A stretch of 64,000 nt of DNA, taken from Pachypanchax playfairii (lineage: Eukaryota > Chordata > Actinopteri > Cyprinodontiformes > Aplocheilidae). Below, one piece after another: positions 62,296-64,000 of this stretch. Position 1 is the first letter of the stretch. Each line of letters opens with the position of its first letter. The notes below the pieces were generated by a model. That model worked only from the letters and a program-made list of their open reading frames with translations, ran no database searches and was not told the DNA's origin. The DNA lies in contig SSNP01000007.1 of assembly GCA_006937955.1 (NCBI GenBank), positions 154,929 through 218,928 of the forward strand, written 5' to 3'. A program made the translations under genes and the position numbers.

Positions 62296-62863
62296 GGAGC
62301 ACGGGGAGAAGCTTTTATTTGTCTGATTTCACTGAACAGCTGATGGGTTTATCTTCTTTACAGGTGTTTGTTTTTCTGCTGATGATCCTGAATTATATAT
62401 CTTAATGATCCAGTGAAAGTTCAGGTAAATTCAATCCTGACATTCAAACAGATCTGGGTCCACTTCCAGGTCCTGAAATAACAGGAAGTTATAGAGTGAT
62501 TTTTAACTACGTGATGTACAAATCCAGCTTCACTGGAGCCACCAGAGGACGTGGGACCCTCATGGAGTCTGTTTGGTCAGAGGTCTCCACACCACCAGCT
62601 TTGCAGAAGCAGATCCTGGTCCTGCTAATGGGTTAAGGCTCAGCAGTGTAGGTGTAGGTGTTACACAGCCTGGTCAAACGGAAACGTGTCTGTGGTCTCC
62701 ACCTGCAGCGTCCTTCCTGTTTTTGTTGTGACCCTGATTTGAAATGTTCGTGTTTTGGGCTCAGGAACATGTTCTGTAATCAGAAACTAAAACACCACCT
62801 CGGTGTCTAAAATGGCAGCGGGGGTTTGCGGTGCAGCTGCAGGACAGAGACCCTCCTCCTCCT

Positions 62864-62875
62864 CACGTGACGTCA
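62864..62875 (+). promoter_or_regulatory. hdhd5: Overlapping E-box and CRE, presumed hdhd5 promoter
   Basis: CACGTGACGTCA joins an E-box (CACGTG, 62864-62869) to a palindromic cAMP response element (TGACGTCA, 62868-62875), about 190 bases before the hdhd5 start codon. The sites are bHLH-Zip and CREB/ATF type. The transcription start is not known. Confidence 0.5.
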
Positions 62876-63062
62876 TCAACTCTAATCCAGTCACATTTCA
62901 GAACAGAGAGAAAAAACAGAAATCAGAGAAGAAGAAACGAGCAGCCAGCCAGCCCGGCCGGTGTGAGCCGGCTTGTATGCGGGGCTCCTTCTGATTTAAT
63001 TATTTATATATTAAAGATTTTTTTTTCCCGTTTTTTTTGAAACCCCGTGATTAGCGGAGGAG

Positions 63063-64000
63063 ATGAGGGGACTCCCGAGGCTTTTCCGGGGCCTGCACAG
63101 CCTGAGTAACCGTCCAACCAGGCGGAAAACTGCGGGGTCTCGGTGCGGGCTATGCGGAACTATTAACAAGGTACTGTGGGAAACGTTACCGTGAATAATA
63201 CGGTCCTGACGAGGCCCCACGTCCCGCTCCGCTGTCTGAAAGCTTGTTACTGTGTGTCGAACGGACGTCGCATTCACAGCGTGACACATGAAACATCTGG
63301 CTGCAGATGTTTCATGGTTCTGTCTCTCGTGTTGTTGGTTTGTTTTTCTGCCCCGGAAAGAAAAAAAACATAACAGCCCCCAGACTCTACTGCTCCACAT
63401 TCTGTCGGCAAATATTTCAATAAAATATTAAAAATATATAAATATCAACAGTTGTGGGGGGACATGACACCCAGAAGAGAATAAAAATAAATAATTCCTT
63501 TATTAACAGATAATCAAACGAACACAGCTGTCATGTTCCTCTGCAAAGTGACTTGTTTTGTTTTATTGTCCTGTTTTTGTGCAGAACACCATGTAACAGT
63601 TTGGTTTGTGTCCTCTGCAGCCACAGCCAAGTTTTGGGCTGCTGTTTGACATCGATGGGGTTTTGGTCCGGGGAAAGATGCCGATCCCTGCAGCCAGGAA
63701 GGCCGTGGAGAAACTGGTGGACACTCAGGGACAGTTTGTGGTGCCGGTTATCTTTGTCACCAATGCAGGGAACTGCCTCCGTCAAACGAAAGCAGATCAG
63801 CTGTCTCACATCCTGGGAGTGCCGGTAGGCTGAGATTCATGGCTGCTATGTGTGCAGATGTTTTCAGTGTCTCACTGTGTCTTTGTTCTGTCTTCAGATT
63901 GCAGAAGACCAGGTTATCATGTCCCACAGTCCGCTCAGGATGTTCAAGAAGTTCCACGAAAAGTGTGTTTTGGTGTCTGGACAGGGGCCCGTCCTGGAAA
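63063..64000 (+). CDS. hdhd5: Haloacid dehalogenase-like hydrolase domain protein 5 (partial)
   Basis: HAD-superfamily protein (formerly CECR5), thought to be mitochondrial, of unsettled substrate. Three exons are in the window: 63063-63170, 63621-63824 and 63898-64000, the last cut by the window edge. The N-terminus (MRGLPRLFRGLHSLSNRPTR) is rich in Arg, Leu and Ser with no acidic residue, which fits a mitochondrial targeting peptide. The next exon carries the HAD motif I (FDIDGVLVRGK, with its DXD) and PVIFVTNAGN (motif II region). The third has MSHSPLRMF and VLVSGQGPVLE, which match HDHD5. The start was chosen from the ATG that gives the basic leader; the gene continues beyond the window. 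Confidence 0.88.

Overview
This window is a piece of a vertebrate nuclear chromosome, almost certainly from a teleost fish. The genes are split by many short GT-AG introns and encode recognisable vertebrate proteins. The spacers carry fish-type repeats: Tc1/mariner and hAT elements, TTAA-flanked MITEs, an L2-like repeat family and CA/GT microsatellites. The species cannot be named from the sequence alone.

Layout: (1) 0.9-10.3 kb, plus strand, slc6a1 (GABA transporter GAT-1), 14 coding exons, with an unusual Pro/Asn/Ser/Thr-rich C-terminal extension. (2) 10.3-25.6 kb, a large gene-free block with three TTAA-flanked MITEs and AT-rich stretches holding octamer motifs that may be regulatory. (3) 25.6-31.2 kb, minus strand, vgll4 (TEAD-binding co-repressor), five coding exons. 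Its last intron holds a nearly intact Tc1 transposon nested inside a small hAT element. (4) 32.0-33.9 kb, a decayed Tc1 relic interrupted by a TTAA MITE. (5) 35.2-45.1 kb, plus strand, syn2 (synapsin II, IIb-type tail), 11 coding exons. (6) 45.6-48.6 kb, repeats and spacer. (7) 49.1-55.1 kb, minus strand, raf1 (RAF proto-oncogene kinase), 16 coding exons, tail to tail with syn2. (8) 59.1-62.3 kb, plus strand, cnbp (seven CCHC zinc knuckles) with a CCAAT-rich promoter. (9) 62.9 kb to the window end, plus strand, the 5' part of hdhd5 (HAD-family hydrolase).

These are independent genes, not an operon. The order slc6a1-vgll4-syn2-raf1 matches human 3p25, but slc6a11, hrh1, atg7, tamm41, timp4, pparg, tsen2 and mkrn2 are absent between them. 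This is what one expects of one fractionated copy left by the teleost genome duplication (inference). slc6a1 and syn2 both act at synapses, while vgll4 and raf1 act in growth signalling.

I rebuilt the exon structures by hand from splice sites, reading frame and family homology. The cumulative phase stays open across every gene. Transcript ends, non-coding exons and paralog letters (a/b) are not settled here. I found no clearly new multi-gene system. The most unusual coding feature is the roughly 100-residue C-terminal extension of the GABA transporter. The most informative structural features are the two nested transposon insertions.
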